Below are positions 34,601 to 44,524 of a DNA stretch of 58,983 bases, piece by piece. Source of the DNA: Hortaea werneckii (Eukaryota; Ascomycota; Dothideomycetes; Mycosphaerellales; Teratosphaeriaceae); the NCBI GenBank assembly GCA_037044905.1, contig JBAOKB010000134.1, positions 1-58,983 of the forward strand, given 5' to 3'. Each line of letters begins with the position of its first letter. Position 1 is the stretch's first letter. The notes beneath the pieces are model-generated. The model did not search any database, was not told where the DNA came from, and saw only the letters and a program-made list of their open reading frames with translations. A program made the translations under genes and the position numbers.

Positions 34601-36466
34601 GCCACACGGAGCCGTCTTGCGGATTAGTGTAGGTTGAGCCGTTATATGTAGGGCACTGTGCAACTCGTCAACACCTTGCCGCCGGTTTGTCGGCCGACGT
34701 GACAGGACGCTTACCGGAAAGTACGTGTTGGGTACTATTATGTTGGCGGAAGCATAGTAGAGCGTTGAGGCCGTGTAATTGCCAATATCAGAGTAGCCAT
34801 AGCACCTACCGCCTCCCACGGTTGGACCTATTGACTTGTCAGTATGGACCTAAGACAGGGGCAAGGACAATCATACTCGTCTGCTGGTAGCCAGTCGAGT
34901 CAAAACTGATTGCAGTACAGCCGATTCTCTTCTGACAGCCCTTCCAGCAACCATATATGCCTTGGCCGTTCGTGGTCCAGCTGCCGAAGTAGGGCGTATT
35001 ACTGCTACCCTGTGCGCACTGAACGTTCCACAACGCACCATAAGCTGGGTCGTAGTAGCGACCTCCGAGATCGCTAGGGTTATTCGCATTGTTCGACAGT
35101 CCCGCTGAACAAGTAGGTGTTGGATTCCAGCACTGCGAAGGGGTAGACGATGTTTGTGTCGTCCTTGTCGAAGTGCTGCTCACGGGGGCAGCTGTTGTCG
35201 AGCCTGAACTGCTCGCAGCGAGGAGCATGTTTTGATTGCTGTTCCGGATCATGACAGTAGTATCGGTGGTAGCGGTGTTGAACCCATCAAAGCTCTTCTT
35301 GACATAGCATTTTCCCTGGTACAAGGTTGCTGATTGACAGCGAGAGCCGTCGCTAAAAACGTAGTTATCGCAACTTGCCATGCAAGCAGAGATGCTGGTC
35401 GCATTGGTCATGTCAGAACTTTGAGGGTAGCTTTCAGCACGGCAATACACGGAGTATTGCTCTCCACAAGTATCGTTGTAAACGCCGATGAATGTCGCAG
35501 ATGAGGCTCTGCCACCGCAATTTGTTGGCAGCCCTGTAGGAGACACGGCGGAGGTGCAGGTACTTGTTGCAACTGCTGTTGAGCCTGAGGTAGTTGAGCT
35601 GGCCGGGTATGCTTGTGCAGTTGGGCCTGTCAATCGCACCGCAGCGGCGACTGTCCGTACCCAACCACTAACACTGACCGCGCCCCCTCTGTAGGCGCAA
35701 ACAGCGTTCTGTGGGTTATTGGTGCCTTCATCTCCGGAATAACGATACGATATCGCAGTACAGCCATTGGCAGCATTACATCCAGTGAGACAGTCCCTCA
35801 TGTCTACGCCGGTGCCACTGCTAGGTGTTGCCAGGTCTCCGCTGACGTCTGCACCGCAATTGATTTGCCACGTCGACCCGTCAGAGTGCGTGAAGGTGGT
35901 CATGTTGTAGTAGGGACACTTGAGCATTGTTGTCAGTATGGTGAGTCTTGCGCTTTCGACATCTACGTACCGGTAATTGAGATGTGCCATTGAGTAGATA
36001 GTTGGCCGAGCCCCAGAATGAATTCTGAGTGAAGTAAGTGTTAACCACCGCACGGTAGTAACATGTCGCGTTGCCAGCTGCGAGTGCTATTTTGGAATAT
36101 TAGTATGACCAGAATACAGAGATGTTCCCATGTGGACTAACCTGTATCGGTCCCGTTGTAGCCGATCGCAGTACATCCTATTCTCCTTTCACAGCCTTGA
36201 AAACATCCTTGGACACCTAGACCGCCAGCATACGCTTGATCAATGCGACCTCCAGTACTTTGCTGATTACATTGGATCTGCCATTGCATGCCGGCCTGAT
36301 CAGTGTACACGCCAGCGGGGTCATTCTGATTCGCGAGACCACTCTTGCACGTCGCGCCAGCCGTTGGCACCGTCCATGTCTGCGTGGGCGTAGTCGTTTG
36401 CGTGAATGCGCCACCGCAAAAGAGGGAAAGCACAGCTAAGCTGCGCAATAACGAGAGTTCCGCCAT
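28683..36466 (-). CDS. Giant secreted multimodular esterase with PAN/Apple-like and chitin-binding modules
   Basis: Five exons: 36466-36142, 36086-35971, 35918-34877, 34827-34715 and 34655-28683, about 2522 residues. Intron phases are 1, 0, 1, 0. A signal peptide (MAELSLLRSLAVLSLFCGG) leads to cysteine-rich modules: A (30-147), B (148-245), C (255-360), A' (390-532), B' (533-640), then a Ser/Thr linker and C' (790-890). An alpha/beta-hydrolase of the CE1 feruloyl-esterase / PHB-depolymerase type follows at about 900-1215. Its nucleophile Ser1034 lies in GHSNGGG, acid Asp1103 in HGTNDG and base His1178 in GGWTHNYP. Then come modules D (1366), E (1506), F (1870), F' (2004), a hevein-type ChtBD1 (about 2162-2206, with CCSEYGFCG) and G (2340-2440), joined by linkers carrying GASNPxGY motifs. 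Inferred role: a chitin-bound cell-wall or secreted esterase. The exons join cleanly, but two adjacent genes cannot be fully excluded without transcripts. Confidence 0.8.
33993..34082. repeat. 12-bp minisatellite coding for a Ser/Thr linker
   Basis: About seven tandem copies of GAGCTTGATGTA (plus strand), coding on the minus strand for repeated Ser-Thr-Ser-Ser units in the linker before module C' of the giant esterase. Degenerate copies continue to about 34250. Length is likely to vary between strains. Confidence 0.8.
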
Positions 36467-36959
36467 TACGGTGAGGTTCACAGAACAATGATCTGAGGAA
36501 AGTTTCGTCTTGGAAGGCACAGAATAACGAGAGCTGTAGGGAACTTACATTTCGCGTCGCCTTCCTTGCATGGCGAAGAAGGAATAGTGTCAACATTGAA
36601 AGCATTCCAGTCATCACGTCTGGACCAACGCAGCCAGCGCATGGCAGTACCCAGGGATCCAACGAAACAGCCTTAAGGCTTTCGTGCACTGTTCCTATGG
36701 CGTAAGTTGGCATTTGTATTTACTTCGGGGCGCATCTCGCCATTGTACTCGTAGATGACCATTGTGTTCTGCATTCCAAACCGTTGGCGTTCTCGCATCA
36801 ACTGGTCGGCATTCCGCCTGGACGACACATGATCCTGCATTCGTTCCAGATTATGGCCGAGTCTTGTTGGTGTCAAGCATCTTCACTGCGACTTGAAGGT
36901 CCGGTTCCATGGGATGCAGGCGCATCGGCAAGTAAATTAGTATACCATCTTGTAAATGG

Positions 36960-37289
36960 ATGTTTTCATTCTCACACTTACTCTCCACTAGCTTGGTCTG
37001 CTTTTGTATTCTTCAAAGTAGACACCTCATATTGAAGCTGTTTGTTTTGCTCTTCAAGAGTGTCGAGTCTCTCTTTAAAAGAAAGAAAGTCTTCCTTTTT
37101 GAAAGCATTCGGCTTTCCTTTCCGGACACCTTTGCAGCCCTTATTAATTTGGTCAGTTATGAATTGATAAAGTATTTAAGTTTATACTTATTTTTTGGGG
37201 CCGCGCTTCTTTGGCTCTTTAAGAGGAGGAGCCTTTCTAATAGGGGTAATAGGAGTAAAGGAAGATATAGTCGTATTTAAAGGAGGCAT
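36960..37289 (-). pseudogene. Broken basic/coiled-coil minigene
   Basis: The frame opens at 37289 with MPPLNTTISSFTP, then APPLKEPKKRGPKK, and meets TAA immediately before a GTATAAAC donor-like site. A 48-bp candidate intron ends TTAATAAG with a branch-like CATAACTGACC. The same frame then continues GCKGVRKGKPNAFKKEDF and FKERLDTLEEQNKQLQYEV, a heptad-patterned helix, and closes at a GAGAGTAAGT that looks like another donor. The protein is basic followed by a coiled coil, bZIP-like in outline but not a recognised family. The stop codon could have arisen from CAA by a C-to-T change. It lies at the edge of the AT-rich island and may be transposon-derived or a decayed host gene. Confidence 0.4.
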
Positions 37290-37680
37290 TTTATTTAGAA
37301 CAAGAAAGTTTTAAGAACTATTTTATAATCCTAAGATTTTTATAAAGACAGAAGGAAAACGGAGAGGGAGAGAGGCTCTTATATACCCTTTAGGCTATTA
37401 CTTTTTAGCTAGACTATTCTAAGACTAGTCTATAATTACTAAGCCTTAATATTTTATTTTAGCCTAAGCCTTTTTATTGGAGTAGTTCTAACTAGGAGGA
37501 AGAAGGGATCTTTTTACTAAAGTACTTTTGACTAAAGTAGTTTTAACTAAATTTTTTAACTAAAGTAGTTTTAACTAAAATAGTTTTAACTAGACAAGAT
37601 ATAAAATAGTTATAGTTAAAAAGGTTCGACTTTGATACTTTCGAAGAAAGTAGATATATTAGTTCTAGATAACATAGCTT
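37140..37680. repeat. AT-rich, RIP-like island with degenerate tandem repeats
   Basis: The sequence is markedly AT-rich against GC-balanced surroundings, with many TA dinucleotides and stop codons in all frames. Between about 37514 and 37592 a unit of roughly 15-17 bases (TAGTTTTAACTAAA and variants) repeats about five times. Both features fit repeat-induced point mutation of an old repeat, followed by decay. No transposase, integrase or terminal repeat was recognised. Confidence 0.6.
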
Positions 37681-37812
37681 ATCAGAGTCTCTGACTACGC
37701 GCACGGCTCGCCGCGATATTAGTCAGCAACTTCGAGTTGGGGAGGGGCGCGATAAGCCAAGAACGCAATACTAGGTATGTGTTGTGCTGTGTTGGAACAT
37801 GTGAGAAGCATA

Positions 37813-38847
37813 ATGAGCCCACCCGTGTCTGAGTATTTCAATGTCCAGGACATCCCTGGTGCAGGAAGGGGAGTCATTGCGAGCTCACGTATACCGGTAG
37901 GGACGGTCATCTTTGATAGCGAGCCTCCGGCTGCGCATGTAATTTTCCGCCAGTATCGAAAAGAAGTCTGCGCCTATTGCTTCCGGTACGACCGAGGTAG
38001 AACGCTGCCTGTACGCGACGCCAGCGTGGGCAAAGTGTTCTGCGACGCGAGTTGCCAGGAGAAGTGGCAACGGAAGGAAGGGGACCTTGGTGTAGCGGCA
38101 TGGCAAGCTTTGCAGAATTTCACTCAAGTTAACAGCAAAGCCGTGGAAGACACTTGGAGCGATGCTCCGAAGACTGGCAAGCCTGATGCAGAGAATGTAG
38201 GCAGGCATTGGTCGGAAGTTGCTCAGCAAGTAGATGCCTTTGGCAAGCAAACAACAAAGCGCTCTAACAACAAGAATGGATCTTCCAAAACCTTAAAACC
38301 CTTCATGAAGCAAATCAACCCTGATATATTAGGGTTGTTTCTGTCTGGTGTTATTTTCCATCACCGGCAACCCGAGGATTGGAAGAATGAAGTTCTCTCC
38401 CTTGCAATGGACCAAGCACCCTATCGAAGCGTCGAGGACCTTGAGGCGCACTGCAATGGTTTCGTGCAACTACATTCAATACTGCCGCCTGAGCTTCAGT
38501 CTAGCTGCACTGCCGACCTCTGCCGAGTCATTGCTGAAGCTGGCAGCCACAATGCGTTCGGCATCCGCTCTGGGAGCGAAGACGGCGAGGAATATATGGG
38601 CTGGGCAATTTACCCATCCGCGAGCTACTTCAATCATTCCTGCTGTCCAAATCTCATGAAGCGCCGTGTTGGGAGCGCATGGGAGTTCTGGACAGCTTGG
38701 GAGCTCGAGGAAGGCAAGCAATGTTGCATATCCTATCTTGGCGGAGACGAAAAGGACCTCACTCTTGCAGAGCGGAGACAGCGCTTGAAGGAGGCGTGGG
38801 AATTTGAATGCATGTGCGAAAGATGTCAGCAAGAAGCCGCGGAATGA
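37813..38847 (+). CDS. SET-domain protein, SET6/SMYD-like
   Basis: 344 residues, single exon. The start is placed at MSPPVSEYFNVQDIPGAGRG because this is the beginning of the SET-N strand; the frame is open 12 codons upstream. SET motifs are split around a MYND-like zinc region: residues about 12-45 (GAGRGVIASSRIPVGTVIF), a Cys-rich insert (CAYCFRYDRGRTLP, FCDASCQEKW), a helical region, then SYFNHSCCPNLMKR near residue 275, CCISYLGGDEKDLTLAERRQ, and a post-SET-like CMCERC at the end. Yeast SET6 and SMYD proteins are predicted protein-lysine methyltransferases. The NHSCCPN motif forms the S-adenosylmethionine pocket. The substrate is unknown. Confidence 0.88.
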   Translation: MSPPVSEYFNVQDIPGAGRGVIASSRIPVGTVIFDSEPPAAHVIFRQYRKEVCAYCFRYDRGRTLPVRDASVGKVFCDASCQEKWQRKEGDLGVAAWQALQNFTQVNSKAVEDTWSDAPKTGKPDAENVGRHWSEVAQQVDAFGKQTTKRSNNKNGSSKTLKPFMKQINPDILGLFLSGVIFHHRQPEDWKNEVLSLAMDQAPYRSVEDLEAHCNGFVQLHSILPPELQSSCTADLCRVIAEAGSHNAFGIRSGSEDGEEYMGWAIYPSASYFNHSCCPNLMKRRVGSAWEFWTAWELEEGKQCCISYLGGDEKDLTLAERRQRLKEAWEFECMCERCQQEAAE

Positions 38848-39367
38848 GGTCTGAAATTCGATGGCACATTGAAGGCATCACGACTCATTCGGCATGACAT
38901 GTACAGTCATCCAATGCCGGACAAGTTAGCTTGCGGCTTGGCACACCAGTGTTCTTCTCGCTCAGCAGCTGGCCGAGGCTGAAGCTGACATGAGCGCCAT
39001 CTGATGTGAGCCAAGACGTCATCTGATTGCTTGCATGTGGATAGGTACATGTGCCTCCAGATCTTAAACACTCACCTGCATACTATGTAGATGGATGTCA
39101 GCTCAGCCGTACTCTGTAGGTGCAAAGGGCGGCGTCATTCCGCCAAAAGACTTCTTACCTCCAGGGCTGCCTATGTAGGTACCTAGATAGATATGGAGGC
39201 AGGGGCGACGAGTCGAATGTAGTAAGCAGGTGCCATGTTCACCCTTGCCATGTCTCGTCTTCTGCTGAAGACATCCACCAAAAGCCCTCACTCCGCCAGG
39301 AAAAGACGCCATACACAGCTTATGTACCCGTACGACTCCTGAAACGAATTCACCTCATCGCTCCGTC
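38848..39367. other. Intergenic region
   Basis: About 520 bases between the SET6-like and CorA-like genes, both on the plus strand. It contains the palindrome TAGGTACCTA at 39176-39185, about 180 bp upstream of the CorA-like start. Otherwise nothing recognised. Confidence 0.5.
39176..39185. repeat. TAGGTACCTA palindrome
   Basis: Perfect 10-bp palindrome in the upstream region of the CorA-like gene, related to the TACCTAGGTA decamers elsewhere in the window. Confidence 0.6.
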
Positions 39368-40835
39368 ATGGCTAGAAGGCAACGTACACGTCGCCGAAGA
39401 TCATGGGACTTCCGCGACCACTCAATCTCAATCCGCGTTGGAAGCCGAAGGAGCCAGCAAAGCTTTCATGAAATCACAGTATCTGGTCCTCGCGACTCAC
39501 CGCGCCTGGCACGCCTCATAGCCGATCAAGTCCGCGCCTTTCCGCGAGACCCTCTCGTGATTGCCATCAATGGGTACCAACCTTGGCTCGAGCAGATCCT
39601 CAGCTCCTGCATCCAAGACCACTGGGCTGCCATATCAGAGCTGGACCGTCAAGTCCAGTTCTCAAGCACCATGCAATTCCCTGAGCGGGCCAGCCAGCGA
39701 GGTCACGATGTCCCATGGACATTCGTGCTTGATCAGATGAATGTCCCCCAAGTCTACTACTGGTCGGCGAACACAGACCCACCCGACTCGGAAGACTTTG
39801 GTTTGCCGAGCATTGAGCATTATCGGTTTCGTGTAGGTGCTTGGGAATGCGGGCGTGGCGCTTGTCGCTTCGACACCGACGTCGCGGTTGCGATTATCTT
39901 CACCAAACCGACACCCGTTGCAGAATACGTCATGACAGAATTGCTCTTTGATTACCTTTTCAAAGACGGAGACTTCGATCAACCTCGGGAGGATGAAGAA
40001 GGCATCTGCTGGCTCTTTTCGCGCCTGTATTGGCTTTTGACTGATTGGCAAAACATCATCACCGAAATCGTAACCCGTCTTGACGAAGCAGAGGTCAACA
40101 GTCATAGTCGTCACCTTCCAGTCAAGACCAGGACCCGGCTAATGCATAACGAAGTCGACCGCCTCTACGAGCTTAAAGAATATCTCCATTTCCACACTCG
40201 TGCCTTCAAGAAGCTCCAGCGACTGAAGGATGACGTCCCAAAACGAGAACAGAAGGACCCGCTCTGGACTGATATGGATGATGCGGTGGAGGATTTAGAG
40301 CAGTACGACACTACTCTTGACAGCCTCAAAGAGCGTAAGTGAGCAAAACAGCCTCGGTATCAAGCCAGATGCTGATCTAATGGCAGGCTTCAATAATCTA
40401 ATCGAGCTTGAGTTCAATATACAAAACGCCGTTCAAGCAGATAACTCGCAGTTCCTGTCTATTGTCGCAACAATCTTTCTGCCTGTCTCTTATCTGGCGT
40501 CCCTGTTTGGAATCACCACGATCACCTGGCCAGCGATATGGTACCTATGGGCTGCTATACCGATTGTCGCTACGTCGATCGCATTTGCACTTCTCTTTCC
40601 ATGGAGTCTGCGACGGATCCAGAAGCGTCTGTATCCTATCGATGCCATACGGCTTCGATTGCAACCGCAGAGCTTTACTATGCTTGGCGATGAATTACCA
40701 GATAGCGTCGATGTGCCAGGCAGCACACGTCATGGGAAGATCAGGCGAGCATCACAAAAATTCGCAGGTGTCAATGAGGGCAAAGGCCGGTCAAGGTCGA
40801 GACGGCGGAGCAATGAGAAGTTCGAGGAGGGCTAA
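39368..40835 (+). CDS. CorA-like membrane protein lacking the GMN motif
   Basis: Two exons: 39368-40334 and 40387-40835, giving 471 residues. The 52-bp intron (GTAAGT donor, TGGCAG acceptor, phase 1) joins LDSLKER to FNNLIELEFN. A large cytosolic alpha/beta domain (about 1-320) has long helices near its end (RLYELKEYLHFHTRAFKKLQRL, VEDLEQYDTTL). Two membrane segments follow: FLSIVATIFLPVSYLASLFG and the W/A/I-rich span after ITTITWPAIWYL. This layout is that of CorA/ZntB-type Mg2+ or Zn2+ channels. The signature Gly-Met-Asn at the end of the first span reads FGIT here. Many fungal CorA-like proteins diverge at this point, so transport activity and ion are uncertain. The C terminus is basic and Ser/Arg-rich. 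Confidence 0.8.
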
Positions 40836-42024
40836 GGTCCTACTACTGTAGGGCCCGTCATGCTGACGTGATAGCGCCATCGACTTAGGTCGCTTATCGA
40901 GAAAAAAAAATGTATTCATGGATACATACGTGCTTTGTGCTTTCAGCGCTTGCCGGGTGACCACCACGCGCCAACTGCGAACACATGGATACCGGTGGAG
41001 TGATATGGGATTCGTTACGCGCTTAATCTTCGTTTGCACTTCGCCGGTTACCGACGGGCCAGGCTTGCATGCACTAAGGTGGTCAGAGCATGGTAAATTG
41101 GCGGCAATGAAACGAATCGCGCAAGATGCCGTCTGCTGTGCCAGCTGGTTGCGACCCTTTACTACATTCAGAAATTCATCATGTATAAGCAGCAGAGGCA
41201 TTATTACCTCCTGAAGCCGCTGCTGGGTCCATCGAATCCTTCGCGGCTGGATTAGCCTTTTGAGCTGTCGAATGTTGAGACTGTGAGGTGCAGGAGAATG
41301 TCTTTGGCAGATGTTCGGAGTCCGACGAAGACATGCCCAGAAAGGCGAAGGATTGCAAGGGACAGCGGCAGGGACGGGTAAGGCTGGGGACGGTTCCGGA
41401 TCCTGTTCGCCGCATTGCCGCGGATGTACCCGGAACGTAGAAAAAGACGCAACAACTGCTTCTACTGTACTTCCATCCCCGTTGGTCAATTTTCGAATTA
41501 CGGGCCAACTAAACCATAAGCTCGATGCTCATGGATTGAGAGAAAACCATTACGAGGCCGTGACGGCAGCGTCGGCTGATTGCGACGGGGTTGAAACAAC
41601 TTGGGCTAAGAATGCGGAGAGAAGCCACCAAGAACGTCAAGCTCCACGAAGAAATCGGTCCGAAGCCAATCATGCCCACATTAATGCTTGACCGCTAGCT
41701 CCACTTCACTGGCCATGATTGGCCTCGTCCAACATCAAACCTAAAGCAACCTCGAGACTGCTGCGTCTCCATGGTGCTCCGTCTGGAGCGAAATGGGACG
41801 TGCTCTTTGCACGAGAGCCGCACGAGGCGAAAAAGACGGGGCACTGGAGACCCCTCGGGCTCTCCACCATGGGAGATATAAAGAGAGGAGGGTGCTGGGG
41901 ACGAGGTAGATTTGTCTGATTTCGTTATCTCCTGTTCTGTTTCTCGAAGGGTGTTGATTCTTTTTCCCTTCCGTTGTCTGATTTTCCCTCTCTTTTCCGC
42001 CCTTACTCCCTATTTCTCGCCATC
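40836..42024. other. Intergenic region upstream of the sugar transporter
   Basis: About 1.19 kb. A 232-codon minus-strand frame (40791-41489) overlaps the end of the CorA-like gene and has no protein-like composition or motifs. The last 150 bases have a TATAAA followed by a strongly pyrimidine-rich stretch, as in highly expressed fungal promoters. Confidence 0.5.
41877..41882 (+). promoter_or_regulatory. Candidate TATA box of the sugar transporter
   Basis: TATAAA in GGGAGATATAAAGAGAGG, 143 bp upstream of the start codon and ahead of a CT-rich leader (about 41930-42015). Position and context fit, but no transcript data are available. Confidence 0.4.
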
Positions 42025-43976
42025 ATGGGAGCCGAGAAAGACAGCAAGAACCTGGCGGAGACCAGCCACCAGGACAACCACCATGAAATGGCAACGTACG
42101 AAGAGCGTCGGGACATGTCCTCAGCCGAGGCCGCAGACGCCATCCGCTCCGGCTCTGTGCCTACTATTCATTCGAAAAAGGAAGCGATCGACATCGCCAA
42201 ACAGGGCGGATGGGAGGCCGATGCCTTGATCGATGAATTGGAGAAGGAACTCCAGGAGATGGGTGACAAGAAGGGGATCTTCGATCTCGAATTCAACAAC
42301 CCGAAGCACTTCACATGGTTGCTGGTGGCTTTTGCATCCATGGGTGGTCTGCTCTCCGGTCTGGACCAATCGCTCATCTCCGGTGCCAACCTCTTCCTTC
42401 CAGATGACTTAGGTCTTACGGATCAGCAAAACAGCATGGTAAACTCTGGAATGTCGTTGGGTGCCGTCGCTGGTGCCCTCCTCTTGTCGCCTTGCAACGA
42501 GTACTTCGGTCGACGATGGTCAATCTTGATTTCTTGTATCCTGTACACGATCGGAGGTGCTTTGGAAGCCGGCGCAATGAACTATGGCATGATCGTCGCA
42601 GCTCGTCTCATCTTGGGCGCAGGTGTCGGTTTGGAAGGAGGTAAGTTGAACAAACGAATTGATTATCTTTTCGGCGTCTGACTCTCTTCAAGGTACGGTA
42701 CCAGTCTATGTCGGAGAGACCGTGGAAAGCAGAATGCGTGGCAACATGGTGTCGCTTTACCAGTTCAACATCGCCTTGGGAGAGGTGCTGGGATATGCTG
42801 TCGCCGCCATGTTCGTTACCGTCCCTGGTAACTGGCGTTACATTCTCGGATCCTCGCTCGTCTTCAGTACGATCATGGGTATTGGCATGCTCTTCATGCC
42901 TGAGAGTCCCCGTTACCACATGCACAAGGGCAAAGTCATGGAGGCATACAAGGTCTGGCGTAGGATCCGTGGCATCCGTGACGTGGAGTCGCGCGAAGAA
43001 TTCTTCGTCATGAAGGTATCCACGGAGGAGGAAGAAGCTGAAGTCGCTGCTGGCGCTGGAAGCAGACACGCTCCGTGGCTCGACTTCTTCACCAAGCCAC
43101 GCGCTCGCCGTGCGATTATCTACGCCAACATCATGATCTTCTTGGGCCAGTTCACTGGTATCAACGCCATGTGAGTTTTACAACCCATCTCTGGACTGGA
43201 TGATATGCTGACAACTTATAGCACCTACTACATGTCCGTCCTCATGCAAACGATGAACTTCAACAAGCTCGACGCCAACTACATGTCGCTCGTCGGTGGT
43301 GGTTCTCTCTTGCTCGGTACCATTCCTGCCATCTTCCTCATGTAAGTCATTATTACGAGCACTGCAAACCTTACATGAGATACTGACGTGTTCCTCCAGG
43401 GAAACTTGCGGTCGTCGTTTCTGGGCCAATACTATGTTGCCAGGCGCCTTCATCGGCCTGATTCTTGCCGGTATTTCCTACCAATTCTCCGACTTGATGA
43501 CGAAGCAAGGCCTCTACTTCACCGGCCTCATCACCTACGAGCTCTTCTTCGGTTCCTACGCCTGTCTGACCTGGGTCATCCCCGCCGAAGTCTACCCCAC
43601 CTACCTCCGATCCTACGGTATGACCACCAGCGACGGATGGCTGTTCCTGAGCTCCTTCATTGTCACCTACAACTTCACCGGCATGCAGAAGGCCTTTACC
43701 GGCACCGGTCTCCTGCTGGGTTTCTACGGCGGCCTGTGCGCGCTCGGCTGGGTCTTCCAGATCTTCTTCATGCCTGAGACCAAGAACAAGACGCTGGAGG
43801 AGATCGATCTCATCTTCCAGCGTCCTACTATGGACATTGTGCGGGAGAACGCGAAGAACAATATGGAGACGGCGAAGGACCTCCTGGCTGGCAGGTTCAA
43901 GAAAGTCTTCATCGACAACAACAGAATTCCTCCGACTGGTATCGTGGATACTTCCGACGGTAAGACCGGTGCGTAG
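42025..43976 (+). CDS. MFS sugar transporter
   Basis: Four exons: 42025-42640, 42693-43170, 43222-43341 and 43400-43976, giving 596 residues. The three short introns (50-58 bp) have GTAAGT/GTGAGT donors and phases 1, 2, 2. A hydrophilic N terminus of about 95 residues precedes 12 membrane segments. Sugar-porter signatures are present: GLLSGLDQSLISGA in TM1, EYFGRRWSI, LILGAGVGLEGGTVPVYVGE in TM4-5, MPESPRY before the central loop, QFTGINAM, TCGRRFW and FMPETKNKTLEE at the end of TM12. PESPR and PETK are the classic family marks. The exact sugar cannot be assigned. The long acidic N terminus and basic C terminus may be regulatory. Confidence 0.93.
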
Positions 43977-44524
43977 AGGACTTGTTCTTGGCTATGAGTC
44001 GATGGATGATAGATGTAGAGTAATGCACGAAATGTCGAACAAATAACGCAACTTGATGTTCTAAAACTTATGTTACACGTTCCTCTTCTCCTGCCGCGGC
44101 CAGATGCCCGGTCCTGACTGTACATCACAGTTCGAACTTGATATAGACATCTCTCGACTAGCAACACCAGTCTACAACCATGATGCCCGTTGGCTTTTTT
44201 TGCTCTCTCCGCTACTGTATATCACCCTCGAATAGCAATATTCCCTCTGTAGCAATGGAATATAACTAATTCTCACGATCCTTATAGGAAGTTTAGGCTG
44301 TATTCCCTGAGCGGCATGCGGCAGTCTCATGAAGCAAAGTCATGACGGAAGTCTTGCGGGTTTCAATTAAAAGCAAATGTATAGCAATCTAATCCAGATA
44401 ATCACAAGCAGAAGCCAACAGAAACCTCCATTTCCCATCCATCTGCGCCGTTAGAAGACAACACAGAAGCCCAGAAGCGACAACCTCGTATTAAAACGAG
44501 AACTCCAGCAAGCAATACATCAGC
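43977..44524. other. Intergenic, convergent 3' flanks
   Basis: About 550 bases between the 3' ends of the sugar transporter and the dehydrogenase. Nothing recognised. Confidence 0.5.

Larger units (their letters stand above)
36467..37812. other. Gene-poor region with coiled-coil remnant and AT-rich island
   Basis: About 1.35 kb between the 5' ends of the giant esterase and the SET6-like gene. It holds a broken coiled-coil minigene (36960-37289, minus) and an AT-rich RIP-like island (about 37140-37680). A further 67-codon frame at 36673-36876 (minus), with ERMQDHVSSRRNADQLMRER, may be a downstream exon of the minigene. The rest should carry promoters of the flanking genes. Confidence 0.5.

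Noticed and set aside
40791..41489. 232-codon minus-strand frame
   Set aside because: Overlaps the end of the CorA-like gene, has no motifs or ordered composition, and competing frames of similar length lie on the other strand.
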